IMG/VR virus record: IMGVR_UViG_3300021376_000030
Coordinates: 20,920 to 84,919 of that record
Length of the DNA: 64,000 bases
DNA from: a virus
Reading direction: 5' to 3' (one strand)
A model generated the notes under the pieces. The model was given only the letters and a program-made list of their open reading frames with translations, did not search any database and had not been told where the DNA came from. Below are positions 32,881-41,363 of this stretch, one piece after another (the stretch's first letter is position 1; each line of letters opens with the position of its first letter). A program made the translations under genes and the position numbers.

Positions 32881-33126
32881 ATGTCAGATATTGATCCAAA
32901 AATTTACGGGGCAAAAATTTACGAAGCAGAGATTAAACAATTTTTTAATTTGGAAAAACCTGTACCTAAAATATTCAAAAACGGTAAAAAATTAAGAGAA
33001 GATTATGTTGCAAGAGAAGAATTTCTAAAAAAAATTAGCCTGTGCAATGGTTGTGAATTAGTTCAGTTTAGGGCTTATTTTATTACTCAGTTGCTTGATA
33101 ATATTAAAGACCCTGCAGTTAATTGA
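32881..33126 (+). CDS. Hypothetical protein, 81 aa
   Basis: ATG 32881 lies 5 nt after TATAAATA. The product is Lys/Glu-rich, with KIYGAKIYEAEIKQFFNLEK and a CNGC pair near residue 60. It is soluble with no signal sequence. It separates the GT/asnB operon from the PIG-L gene. Function unknown. Confidence 0.55.
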   Translation: MSDIDPKIYGAKIYEAEIKQFFNLEKPVPKIFKNGKKLREDYVAREEFLKKISLCNGCELVQFRAYFITQLLDNIKDPAVN

Positions 33127-33150
33127 GTTTAATTAAATAGTATATATAAT
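33123..33150 (+). promoter_or_regulatory. Sigma70-like promoter TTGAGT-N16-TATAAT
   Basis: TTGAGT (33123-33128) overlaps the end of the previous gene; TATAAT (33145-33150) follows after 16 bp, and the ATG comes 6 nt later at 33157. Same layout as the promoters at 50968 and 54401. Confidence 0.55.
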
Positions 33151-33156
33151 AAAGCT

Positions 33157-33810
33157 ATGAATGTCCTGTGTTTAGTACCGCACGGTGATGATGAAATTTT
33201 GTCTGCAGGCGGTTCATTGATCAAACATAAAAGGCAAGGCGATACACTAACAATATGCATTCTCAAAGGAGATAAGGACCCTCGTAATGCTCAACAACTA
33301 GAGAATAGTAAAGAGGTTGCGCGTTTTCTTAATGTAGACAAACTACAACATTTAGATATTTCAGAATCTCTTCTTAGCTCGGATATAAAGTATGTGGCAG
33401 GTGCAATAGAAAGTTTTTTATTAAATGAGCCGTTTTTTGATATTTTGTATACTGTTTCTCCTTACGATAATCATCAAGATCATCGGGGAGTCTTTTCTGC
33501 AATTAATGTTGCTTTAAGAGCAACAGGGCCTTTTGTTATTCCTCGCATTTTATGTGGTGAAACACTATCTTCATCTGATCAAACTTTTGGAATTACAAAA
33601 AAGTTTACTCCCACCTATTACAATATTTTATCCGAAGATGATATTAATAAAAAAGTTGAAGCTCTTTTATTCTATCCTGGTGAGCTTAGACAGCCTCCCC
33701 ATCCCCGGTCAATACAATTAATAAAAACACTAGCAGCGTTAAGAGGGTCTGAATGTAATAGCAATTATGCAGAAGCGTTTATGGTGGCCCGGTGGCATAT
33801 CAATGAGTAG
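33157..33810 (+). CDS. PIG-L/LmbE-family deacetylase, 217 aa
   Basis: The zinc-binding signature PHGDDE lies at residues 8-13, and SPYDNHQDHRGV supplies the HxxH site (H106, H109). PIG-L enzymes remove acetyl groups from N-acetyl sugars, for example GlcNAc-inositol. That would free an amine, the very group an amidinotransferase would need. It follows a TATAAT promoter by 6 nt, and the next gene overlaps its end by 8 bp. Confidence 0.85.
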   Translation: MNVLCLVPHGDDEILSAGGSLIKHKRQGDTLTICILKGDKDPRNAQQLENSKEVARFLNVDKLQHLDISESLLSSDIKYVAGAIESFLLNEPFFDILYTVSPYDNHQDHRGVFSAINVALRATGPFVIPRILCGETLSSSDQTFGITKKFTPTYYNILSEDDINKKVEALLFYPGELRQPPHPRSIQLIKTLAALRGSECNSNYAEAFMVARWHINE

Positions 33811-34705
33811 CATACTTGTGACAGGGGGGAGTGGGTTTATAGGTAAAGAAATTATTAAGCATTTAGAATGGGTAAAATATAGACCTGTTAATTTTGATAT
33901 TAGCGATAGAAACAATCTTTTATGCATAAATCAACTTGAGCGATATATTAAAAATACTGATATGGTAATTCATATTGCCGCTCAGGCTAATTTTATGGAA
34001 ATGGAAAATTTATTAGGAGCACAAAGCGGTGTAATGATAAATGTTGTAGGGACTCATAATATAGCCTATCTTTGTGCAAAGTATAAAAAGCCTCTAATAT
34101 ATGGATCCACAGTATGCACTTACGGTAATATTGAAACAATAGGCAAAGAGAATTCAGCGCTAAATCCATCTGACCTGTATGCTTATTCAAAGCTAGCCGG
34201 TGAAAATATAATATTAGGGTATGCAAAAACGTTTGGGCTTGAATATATTATTTTACGTTTTGCAACTACATATGGGCCAGGTATAAGACCTGCATTAGGT
34301 GTTCATAAATTCATTACTGCCGCTAAAAAAAATCTTCCATTAAAGATACATGGAAACGGAAAACAAACACGCACCCAAACTCATGTATATGACATTGCTT
34401 CGGGTGTCGTTAAAGCTGTTCAACGATTTAATAAAGCTAAAAATAATATAATAAATCTATCTGCATCCGAACAAATTACAGCAAAAAAAATGGCTAAAGA
34501 TATAATTAAAAAGCTAAATAGTAAGTCAAAAATTATTAATATAGATCAACGAAAAAACCAAACGTTTTATGAGAGGTTTTCTACAGATAAAGCAAAAAAG
34601 CTATTAAAATGGAGCCCGGTTTATAGCTGGGAAAAAGGTATAAAAAATACTATTGAATGGTTTATTAGCGCAAAAGATGGGCGTCATCAACTGCCATCCC
34701 GGTAA
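33803..34705 (+). CDS. NAD-dependent sugar epimerase/dehydratase, 300 aa
   Basis: The extended SDR fold is clear: ILVTGGSGFIGKEIIKHLEW, then YAYSKLAGENIILGYAKTF (YxxxK) and RFATTYGPG. The family acts on nucleotide sugars. I use ATG 33803, which gives MSSILVTGG; the longer frame from 33767 is inside the deacetylase gene. The reaction is not determined by sequence alone. Its last 41 bp overlap the converging radical SAM gene. Confidence 0.85.
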   Translation: MSSILVTGGSGFIGKEIIKHLEWVKYRPVNFDISDRNNLLCINQLERYIKNTDMVIHIAAQANFMEMENLLGAQSGVMINVVGTHNIAYLCAKYKKPLIYGSTVCTYGNIETIGKENSALNPSDLYAYSKLAGENIILGYAKTFGLEYIILRFATTYGPGIRPALGVHKFITAAKKNLPLKIHGNGKQTRTQTHVYDIASGVVKAVQRFNKAKNNIINLSASEQITAKKMAKDIIKKLNSKSKIINIDQRKNQTFYERFSTDKAKKLLKWSPVYSWEKGIKNTIEWFISAKDGRHQLPSR

Positions 34706-36023
34706 TAGTTCGTACAAAAGTATCCATTGGCTCATCTCTAAACAGCTCTATACAATATTTTTCGTTTATAGTATAAAGCTTGTGCACCTTTTTTTCGTCT
34801 AAATTATACTCTTGGATAATTTTTTGAGCTAAATTATATCTTTCAGTAAAATTTACCCGCAGATAATCTACTAAGTATATTGCACTAGGATTATTTGTTT
34901 CATGATTTACTACACAATATTTTATATATTTTAATGCATCTAGAAATGCATTAAAGTTATAACCAGAATTACCATCAGAATATTCCTGAGCATCAATAGA
35001 GTAATAATGGTCAAGCGCTTGCTGCAGCGAAAGCTTGTCGGTGTATCTCAAGTTTAACATCAGAGGAAATTCTAAATGATGAAAATAAAGCTTTGCCCGA
35101 TATTTATTTGCTAAATCTAAGATATTCTTTAAGTCAAAAAGGTTTTCAGTACATACCACTGGAGATAAAAAAAACTGTTTATTATTTTTATCTAATGCTT
35201 CTTTAAATTTTTCTATATTTGAAATTACTCTATCATATTGTGCATTTTTTCTTATTCGTTCATATACCTCTTTTGTAGCTGCATCAAGTGAAACGCTTAA
35301 GTTTATATTAAGATTTTCCAGATAACGTTTAATTTTATCATTATATATAGTACCGTTTGTTTGTATATAGCAAAGTGTTTGAGATTTTTGCTCTAAAAGA
35401 AAATCAAATATCTTGTAATATGCCCCTATTAAAAACGGCTCACCTCCAAAAAAATTAATTCGTTTTGCGTTTAAAAGAAAAGGCTTTAATTCTTCAAAAA
35501 ACTCTTCAGTTTCGTAAACTTCAAGTAAAGGTTCTCGTTTTTCTCTATTTTTTCTAATAGAAGAGGAATAAACACCATTACACATTATACATTCTAAATT
35601 GCACTTATTACTGAGCTCAAAGTCCAATCTATATGGGTATTTCAATTTTCTAAAACTATCATCATACCTCTCAGATAACGCTGAGTCTTCTGTATCATAA
35701 TGTTTTATTTTTAATGTTTTGTAGTTGGCTGAATCAAGCATTAATTCGCACTGCTGACACCCTAGCTTGAAGCTAAAACTATCCATTTCCTCTCTTAGCT
35801 TCTTTAACTCTTCTCCATTCCAAATTTCCATCAAACTTCTTTGCGGATAAAAGCCAACCGCATAGTCCCTGTTTGCACAACATACAGTTATTCGTCCTCC
35901 CTGATTAAAATTCATAGTAGTAAATGGTGCTTGGCAAAGCGTGCCAAATTTGTCTTTTCTATTTTGCAAGAACTGAGTTTTGGTTAGATGCTTTTGACTA
36001 CTAAGTAGCTCTTGTATAATCAC
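34665..36023 (-). CDS. Radical SAM enzyme with N-terminal SPASM/twitch-like domain, 452 aa
   Basis: CNLECIMC (C141, C145, C148) is the radical SAM cluster motif, followed by FFGGEPFLIG. Before it comes a region with C30, C48-C49 and C89-x-x-C92, with GRITVCC and LMEIWNGEELKKLREEM, which looks like a SPASM/twitch module moved ahead of the core. Normal SPASM proteins have it after. The protein is long (452 aa) and single-gene on this strand. Substrate unknown; the island suggests sugar or peptide chemistry. Confidence 0.8.
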   Translation of the reverse strand: MIIQELLSSQKHLTKTQFLQNRKDKFGTLCQAPFTTMNFNQGGRITVCCANRDYAVGFYPQRSLMEIWNGEELKKLREEMDSFSFKLGCQQCELMLDSANYKTLKIKHYDTEDSALSERYDDSFRKLKYPYRLDFELSNKCNLECIMCNGVYSSSIRKNREKREPLLEVYETEEFFEELKPFLLNAKRINFFGGEPFLIGAYYKIFDFLLEQKSQTLCYIQTNGTIYNDKIKRYLENLNINLSVSLDAATKEVYERIRKNAQYDRVISNIEKFKEALDKNNKQFFLSPVVCTENLFDLKNILDLANKYRAKLYFHHLEFPLMLNLRYTDKLSLQQALDHYYSIDAQEYSDGNSGYNFNAFLDALKYIKYCVVNHETNNPSAIYLVDYLRVNFTERYNLAQKIIQEYNLDEKKVHKLYTINEKYCIELFRDEPMDTFVRTITGMAVDDAHLLR

Positions 36024-36044
36024 GTCTTATTTACTATATATGAT

Positions 36045-36374
36045 ATGATAGTACAGTATATAATTGGTTTAGGTATTCTGACAACATCTTTATTGATATG
36101 GTTTTATAGCCCGCTACGGACTTCTTTAGGTCAAATATTTTTTGATAGAAATATATTTTCTAATGATCAATTTGAGACCGCGCTACTTATTAAGTCTCCA
36201 TTTTTAGGAAAATTATTGGGGTGTTATATCTGCCTTTCATTCTGGTTATCTTTATTAATCGGTATCGCTAGTCATTTTTACTTTAATACGCCTTTAACCT
36301 TTATTCCTTTGGTGTGGTTTACCTACCCCGGCCTTGCTTATATATACAAAGCAATAATTGATAGATGCAACTAA
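36045..36374 (+). CDS. Small polytopic membrane protein, 109 aa
   Basis: I use ATG 36045; the frame can be extended to 36012 only by entering the divergent gene. There are about three membrane segments (residues about 3-20, 58-78, 80-100), the middle one containing GCYICLSFWLSLL. The CxxC at the membrane edge resembles small DUF1360-like proteins, but I am unsure. It overlaps the next radical SAM gene by 10 bp, so the two are co-expressed and might form a complex. Confidence 0.65.
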   Translation: MIVQYIIGLGILTTSLLIWFYSPLRTSLGQIFFDRNIFSNDQFETALLIKSPFLGKLLGCYICLSFWLSLLIGIASHFYFNTPLTFIPLVWFTYPGLAYIYKAIIDRCN

Positions 36375-37195
36375 AGCTTCCTACCTACACTGTAGAAATT
36401 AGTCTCTATGTTGGATGTAGTGTAAACTGTAATTACTGTCCCCATTTAAGCCTACTTAAAAAAAGCTCAGCAAAGTCTTTAACAGTATCAGATTATAAAC
36501 TCATACTCTCTAAAATACCAAAGTTTGTTGGAATAGCTTTTATTGGTATGAGCGAGCCTTTGTTACATAAAGATTTTAAGGAAATCTTATTACATACAAT
36601 TAATGAAGGGTACGAGGTGGTTTGCTTTACTACTCTACCAGACAAATACCCAGAACATGTAGATTTATTTTTAGATTCAAATCTATGGTTAGTTAGATCT
36701 CTCCACATACGAGATGATCAAATGTCATATAAGAATAATAGCGATTATTATTACAGTAATATAGAAAAGTATTTTTCTCAAATTAATAAAAATTGTAGCG
36801 GCATAAAAAAGGATAGAATCTCTATTTTATCAAAAAATATAGATTTAAAAATACAGACACTTCTACAAAAGTATGATTTATTAGACTATGCTCACAGGAG
36901 TGAGCCCTTTACCAGGATAAATGCACCTATGAAGTATAAAGCCAAGCCTAATAAGAAACTAAAAGGTAAGATTTATTGCTCTGAGCATCACGATAAAATA
37001 CAGCATTTATTACCAGATGGTGATGTGGTCCTATGTTGTATGGATGTAGAAAAAAATCATGTATTGGGCAATCTCTATAAAGATAACTACGAATCATTGT
37101 TTAGAAGCAAAGAATATAATAAAATTCTTAATGGCTTTAATGATCACAAGGTAAACACTATATGCAGATCATGCGCATTTGCCAGAAAAGCATAA
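36365..37195 (+). CDS. Radical SAM/SPASM-type enzyme, 276 aa (short paralog)
   Basis: GCSVNCNYC gives C18, C22, C25. The later LLPDGDVVLCCMDVEKNHVL and TICRSCAFA match the SPASM-like region of the protein at 24907 almost residue for residue. It lacks the 150-residue N-terminal extension of that paralog. It begins in the membrane protein gene's end. The pair of paralogs on opposite strands suggests duplication then domain gain or loss. Confidence 0.85.
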   Translation: MQLKLPTYTVEISLYVGCSVNCNYCPHLSLLKKSSAKSLTVSDYKLILSKIPKFVGIAFIGMSEPLLHKDFKEILLHTINEGYEVVCFTTLPDKYPEHVDLFLDSNLWLVRSLHIRDDQMSYKNNSDYYYSNIEKYFSQINKNCSGIKKDRISILSKNIDLKIQTLLQKYDLLDYAHRSEPFTRINAPMKYKAKPNKKLKGKIYCSEHHDKIQHLLPDGDVVLCCMDVEKNHVLGNLYKDNYESLFRSKEYNKILNGFNDHKVNTICRSCAFARKA

Positions 37196-37198
37196 ATA
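37191..37198 (+). promoter_or_regulatory. Late promoter-like motif CATAAATA
   Basis: CATAAATA ends 4 nt before ATG 37203 and overlaps the end of the radical SAM gene. Confidence 0.45.
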
Positions 37199-37202
37199 TA
37201 AT

Positions 37203-37553
37203 ATGGCAAATTACTGGCAGCCCAAAATAGATAATTGGATTACAGAAAATATTAATGTCAACAACACGGGGGCATTTCCTATAAGCTACCAATATGCACC
37301 TAACGAGGGGGAAGAAAAATTTAAAATACATGTTGCAAACTATGGTCCAATGTCATTAAAAGAAATGAAAGAAAAAGTATGTGAAATACTAGAAGATTTG
37401 CATAATGCTGCAAACACTGATGATCATTCTGGCATTGAAAGAATACATCATCAATTATATGGTTCTCCTGAATTTAATAATCTGCTTGCAAAATTTGTGG
37501 ATACAGTAAAGCATATAAGGGCTAGTAATTCACCAGATCAAACCGAACGTTGA
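37203..37553 (+). CDS. Hypothetical protein, 116 aa
   Basis: I choose ATG 37203 over the upstream ATG 37179, which lies inside the previous gene. The protein is acidic to neutral and helical, with TENINVNNTGAFPISYQYAP and HSGIERIHHQLYGSPEFNNL. The FKIHVANYGPMSLKEMKEKV segment has the look of a small regulatory fold. The late-type motif suggests a structural or maturation role. No family recognised. Confidence 0.6.
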   Translation: MANYWQPKIDNWITENINVNNTGAFPISYQYAPNEGEEKFKIHVANYGPMSLKEMKEKVCEILEDLHNAANTDDHSGIERIHHQLYGSPEFNNLLAKFVDTVKHIRASNSPDQTER

Positions 37554-37581
37554 ATTTGTAGAATTATGCGTAATTACTACA

Positions 37582-37761
37582 ATGACAACTGGTAAGACAA
37601 AAACTAAGATAACTGCTGATTTTGTCCTGGATGTATACGAACAGAGTAAAAAGAAAAAGGGTAAAGAAGCTCAAGACTTACTACAAACGGCTATCACTCT
37701 TAGCAAACATTTAAATGAGTGGCTGGTGGTGCCAGATAATGTTACAAAAAAGAAGTCTTGA
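37582..37761 (+). CDS. Small basic helical protein, 59 aa
   Basis: ATG 37582 to TGA 37759-37761 (59 aa). The Lys-rich core KKKKGKEAQDLLQTAI and ITADFVLDVYEQSK look like one amphipathic helix pair. It lies in the 236-bp gap between the previous gene and the phosphoribosyltransferase, which otherwise looks empty. Function unknown. Confidence 0.5.
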   Translation: MTTGKTKTKITADFVLDVYEQSKKKKGKEAQDLLQTAITLSKHLNEWLVVPDNVTKKKS

Positions 37762-37789
37762 TATTTAATAAAATACTTTAAAATTAAGA

Positions 37790-38236
37790 ATGGAAAAGCT
37801 TTTCTTGTCGTGGAGCGATATTTATAACTCCTTAAACTGCATTGTTAATGAAACAAGTAATTATAGTAATAATGCTGCTATTGTAGGGTTGTCTCGTGGA
37901 GGGTTGGTACCAGCAGTAATCTTTTCACATTTAAAAAATATTAACACTTTTTATACTTGCGGAATAAAAAGTTACAATGAAACTAATAAAAGCACAGAAG
38001 TTATGTTTCAGTATCCAGATAAAAAGATTCTAAGCGATAAAGATGTTGTATATGTTATAGATGATATATGTGATTCAGGCGGTACCTTAAAATTTATGGA
38101 AAATTATTTGTTGCCTTTAAAGATGGTTTCTATTACTCTTGTATATAGAACAAATGAAGTCTACAAACCAAATTATTTTGGCACTCAGCTTTCGGACAAC
38201 AGGTGGGTTGTTTTTCCGTGGGAAGAGACTAAATAA
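37790..38236 (+). CDS. Type I phosphoribosyltransferase, 148 aa
   Basis: The PRPP-binding motif VYVIDDICDSGGTL lies at residues 87-100, and AIVGLSRGGLVPAVIFSHL gives the second loop of the type I PRTase fold. Xanthine/hypoxanthine/guanine phosphoribosyltransferases are the closest family by motif, so a salvage role for a purine base is the simplest idea. It might salvage purines released from host DNA. Possible weak promoter TTGATA-N15-TAAAAT lies 5 nt before the ATG. Confidence 0.78.
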   Translation: MEKLFLSWSDIYNSLNCIVNETSNYSNNAAIVGLSRGGLVPAVIFSHLKNINTFYTCGIKSYNETNKSTEVMFQYPDKKILSDKDVVYVIDDICDSGGTLKFMENYLLPLKMVSITLVYRTNEVYKPNYFGTQLSDNRWVVFPWEETK

Positions 38237-38293
38237 TAAACTAATATAGAGACATAGTTTTCTCCGGCCTATAGCCGTCATATATTTCATTTT

Positions 38294-38860
38294 ATGAAAA
38301 CAACAAATAAAATACATAAGCTAAGCACACTGATCATAATTCTAATGCTGTCGACAGCATCTTTTTGTTTCACTGATTATCCAGAAAGACAAAAAAATAT
38401 TAAAGATGTTAGGGCAGAATTAAAATCTATGAACCCAGCAGAAGAAAAGAAAGTTGCTAAACAAATTGAAGTCAAGCAAAATGGTGTAAAGTATGATGGT
38501 GTTTTTATTCCAAAAACTGATAGAGGAGATTTTAATGTATTGACTGTGCGCTTAACTGTATATTGGGCTCGCGGTAGCGGCACAGATCGTTATAGTGCTA
38601 AAAAGAAAAGCTCAACCGGCTATACATTAAAACAGGGTGAATCAATTGCGGTTGATCCTCGTATTATTCCTTATACTAAAGAAGTTATTATACCAAACAT
38701 TGGATTAGTTAAAGCGGTTGACACCGGTACCGCTGTTAAAGAAAAGCGCGCATCTCGGGGCAAACTACCTGTAATAGATGTCTTCTTTGAACATAAAAGG
38801 GATGCTATATTATTTGCTAATAGATATCCAAAAATAGTAAAAGTAGCTGTATTAAATTAA
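38294..38860 (+). CDS. Exported 3D-domain (MltA-like) peptidoglycan enzyme, 188 aa
   Basis: Residues about 10-24 are a hydrophobic signal segment. The C-terminal half is a 3D domain, with the three aspartates D121 (AVDPRIIPY), D143 (AVDTGTA) and D162 (VIDVFFE). This double-psi barrel is the active part of MltA and Rpf-type lytic transglycosylases. The same domain ends the protein at 49746, so the phage has one secreted and one virion copy. It is 7 bp before the SleB-like hydrolase gene, giving a small wall-attack module. Confidence 0.82.
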   Translation: MKTTNKIHKLSTLIIILMLSTASFCFTDYPERQKNIKDVRAELKSMNPAEEKKVAKQIEVKQNGVKYDGVFIPKTDRGDFNVLTVRLTVYWARGSGTDRYSAKKKSSTGYTLKQGESIAVDPRIIPYTKEVIIPNIGLVKAVDTGTAVKEKRASRGKLPVIDVFFEHKRDAILFANRYPKIVKVAVLN

Positions 38861-38867
38861 ATAATAC

Positions 38868-39401
38868 ATGCGGTTCAATTTACTAGTAAAACAATTATTA
38901 GAGGCAGCAGATGTGCCTCCTCAGCCCCCAGGCATTGTTCAGTCTGCTCCTAAGCAAGCTATAAGAAATATGGATATAATAGCAGCAGCATTAATAGGAG
39001 AAGCCGGCGGGGAGGGTGAAAAGGGAATGCACGCTGTTATGAATGTAATTTCCAACAGAGCTCAAACATCGTCTGATTTTGTCAAAGGAACAGTACAAGT
39101 TGTATTGAAACCAAAACAATTTAGCTTTTTTAATAAGTACACATCAGGGCAGGAGAGCATGGCGTCAATTGTAGATAAGGCAAAACAACACCCTAATTGG
39201 CCTAAAGCTTTAGAACTAGCTTTGGCGGGGTTATCAAAAAAACTACCAGATATTACAGATGGTGCAACCCACTATCATGTATCAAGCGGGCCGAGCAAAG
39301 TACAACCAAAATGGTCACACCCTCAGGTTGGCGGGAAAAACCCTCAAGCAGTCGTCACTAATACTATAGGCAGACACACGTTCTTAAAAAATATTCGTTA
39401 A
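38868..39401 (+). CDS. SleB-type cell wall hydrolase, 177 aa
   Basis: ALIGEAGGEGEKGMHAVMNV (E45 and E49 near the conserved glutamate) is the SleB/CwlJ Hydrolase_2 signature, with GATHYHVSSG near the C-terminus. It cuts peptidoglycan. There is no signal peptide. Instead the N-terminus MRFNLLVKQLLEAADV has an L-x-E site at residues 10-12, as in T4 capsid-targeting sequences cut by the prohead protease. A near-copy of this motif starts the opposite-strand protein at 39622. Confidence 0.85.
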   Translation: MRFNLLVKQLLEAADVPPQPPGIVQSAPKQAIRNMDIIAAALIGEAGGEGEKGMHAVMNVISNRAQTSSDFVKGTVQVVLKPKQFSFFNKYTSGQESMASIVDKAKQHPNWPKALELALAGLSKKLPDITDGATHYHVSSGPSKVQPKWSHPQVGGKNPQAVVTNTIGRHTFLKNIR

Positions 39402-39622
39402 CGCTTTCTCTTTTTTTTCTTGGTGACCATCTTTATCACTACCTGATCCTGCTGACCGGGTGCTATACCCTGGGGGCCTGCGCCCTTGAAACCTGATGGT
39501 AGCGGTCCTCTAAAATTTATATTTGGACCTGGGGATGGGGCAGGCCTGCCTTGAATATTTCTTGTTTGAGGGTAGACATTAAAATCTTCTAGTAATTTAG
39601 CAACCAAACTATTAAATTTCAT
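39398..39622 (-). CDS. Small Pro/Gly-rich protein with capsid-targeting-like N-terminus, 74 aa
   Basis: The first 12 residues MKFNSLVAKLLE match those of the SleB-like protein next door (MRFNLLVKQLLE). After them the protein is Pro/Gly-rich and ends with a very basic KKKKRKR. A head-internal, DNA-contacting peptide would look like this. It converges with the SleB gene by 4 bp and overlaps the tail-collar gene by one base. Confidence 0.55.
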   Translation of the reverse strand: MKFNSLVAKLLEDFNVYPQTRNIQGRPAPSPGPNINFRGPLPSGFKGAGPQGIAPGQQDQVVIKMVTKKKKRKR

Positions 39623-40776
39623 TAATATTTTATAATCTTAGTCACAACTGCTGACGGTTGTAAATTATTATGTGCTACTAGTGCATTAGATGCAGCATTG
39701 TTTTGGGTTGTAAGACCGCTTGGTGTTGTGCCACCGCCTTGGGCGCTTCTATTACTCGATTCGCAGCCTCCCGCAGATTTAAAACATCCCCCATATGACT
39801 GCTGGTGTGCGTGCGCTCTTAACCCACTTTCGTTTGCAGTTAATAGATGTGCCTCTGCTCCGCCGATATTTCCTACAGTATTTCCCAATGTAGATGTAGC
39901 ACTACCTCCAGCGCCGACAGATGTTCGTCTTCTTAAATCAGGTACATTGAAAGTAGTGGAACCGTCACCAACACCCCAGGTTGTACCAATTGCAGTAAAC
40001 AAGGTTGCATAGGTTGATCTACTCACCGCAGATCCATCACAAAGCAAATAACCCACAGGGGCTGATGTACCGGCAAAATCTAAAACTGTCCCCGTAGGTA
40101 TACCAGCAATATCAAGAGCACTTGCAAGAGAAGTTTTGATTGCCGCTGCAAAATCAGTAAAAGGAACATCTTGCGGTAACCCTGCAGTGGCAAGTCGGGC
40201 TTTAACTGTATTCGGCTGCATTACTGCTAATTTTTCGTTTGCTACACCTGCTGGTGTAATGTAAAGAGTATCTCCACTAAATGTTAGTTCAGGACCTGGA
40301 TCAGCTATACGTATTGTTTGATTACTAGAGATACGCTCTAATCCCCTTCCTATAGCAACACTTTGAAGGTAAGTCGCGTCTAGTGAATTTGTTTTTACAG
40401 CTAAATTGCCACCACTATTTGTTATAGTTGTTTCATCTGGCAATGCTGCGGCGCCATATTTTGTATAGCTAGATACAAGAGTAGAGTCGCTGGCGGTTAA
40501 TGCATATATAAAACTAGATGTAGTATCATATACAATATCACCAATGACTGGTGCAAAGGCGAGTTGTGATACTGATAAATTTGAAGCTACCGGGCCAAAT
40601 GCTGTAATACCAAGATTTTTTATACCTACAGGGACCCCGCCAGCCGTAGATCCGTCACCCACATATAGTCTTTTTGAATCTGTAGTATAGCCTGGCTCAC
40701 CTTGCAATAAAATAAGGCCTGAGCGCTCTGACTCTAAGCCTCTTCTAAAAACAATTCGTGTAATAGGGTCTGGCAT
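39622..40776 (-). CDS. Tail-collar fibre protein, 384 aa
   Basis: The C-terminal half carries the phage tail collar domain: GTVLDFAGTSAPVGYLLCDG, SRSTYATLFTAIGTTWG, TFNVPDLRRRTSVGAGG. The N-terminus ITRIVFRRGLESERSGLI and RLYVGDGSTAGGVPVG matches the trimeric attachment domain seen in many tail fibres. T4 gp12 short fibres have this fold. It may be a short tail fibre or collar-attached fibre. It is co-translated with the next minus-strand gene. Confidence 0.87.
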   Translation of the reverse strand: MPDPITRIVFRRGLESERSGLILLQGEPGYTTDSKRLYVGDGSTAGGVPVGIKNLGITAFGPVASNLSVSQLAFAPVIGDIVYDTTSSFIYALTASDSTLVSSYTKYGAAALPDETTITNSGGNLAVKTNSLDATYLQSVAIGRGLERISSNQTIRIADPGPELTFSGDTLYITPAGVANEKLAVMQPNTVKARLATAGLPQDVPFTDFAAAIKTSLASALDIAGIPTGTVLDFAGTSAPVGYLLCDGSAVSRSTYATLFTAIGTTWGVGDGSTTFNVPDLRRRTSVGAGGSATSTLGNTVGNIGGAEAHLLTANESGLRAHAHQQSYGGCFKSAGGCESSNRSAQGGGTTPSGLTTQNNAASNALVAHNNLQPSAVVTKIIKY

Positions 40777-40832
40777 AATATTATATATTTAGTATAATTG
40801 ATTTATTTACAAAGGTAATTATAATAGGTGTA

Positions 40833-41363
40833 ATGAAAGGCACGACAATTACCTGTATAATAACTGAAGAAGAGAAGTATTTCAATAGCACTGTTTTAAA
40901 GAATAAATTAGCTAAATTCGGTACTATTGAGAATTTGCAAAGATATTACGTCTCTCGGTCTGCAGCAAAATTACTTAAGTCTGGTCTATCAGTACAGCAA
41001 GTCAGGGATAAACTCAATAGCAAGTCAATAAAACAGGTAGACTTCGAGGTACTATATAAATTAAAATTATTAAAGACTGCTAAAAAAAGAAAAAAATTTG
41101 TTAGTCCAGAAGAAGCAAAACTACAACGCGAACAAACCGAAAAAAATGAAAAAGACTGGTATAGTTTACAGGAAAAAATAAAAACATGTACTCGGACATG
41201 GGTTGAGGAAATGACAGGCGGTCCAAATAGATGTCAAGTACCTTATGGAGGCACATGTATAAGACCGGACATATATTATGATAATGAACATAGCCGTGAA
41301 GGCCGCTGCAAGCCATGCCCATATCATGTACATTGCTTGTGTGGTAGTAAAGAGGTTTCTTGA
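40833..41363 (+). CDS. Hypothetical protein with C-terminal Cys cluster, 176 aa
   Basis: It is a paralog of the next protein over the first 65 residues (TCIITEEEKYF...SVQQVRDKL). A basic linker (KKRKKFVSPEEAKLQREQ) follows. The last third has CQVPYGGTC, CKPCPYHVHCLC, which looks like a zinc-binding module, partly like a mini-MT or C-rich DNA-binding finger. ATG at 40833 is preceded by a GGTGTA run. A transcription or replication accessory role is possible. Function unproven. Confidence 0.6.
   Translation: MKGTTITCIITEEEKYFNSTVLKNKLAKFGTIENLQRYYVSRSAAKLLKSGLSVQQVRDKLNSKSIKQVDFEVLYKLKLLKTAKKRKKFVSPEEAKLQREQTEKNEKDWYSLQEKIKTCTRTWVEEMTGGPNRCQVPYGGTCIRPDIYYDNEHSREGRCKPCPYHVHCLCGSKEVS

Noticed and set aside
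33767-33802. Extension of the epimerase to 33767
   Set aside because: The conserved fold begins at ILVTGG just after ATG 33803, and the extension lies within the deacetylase gene.
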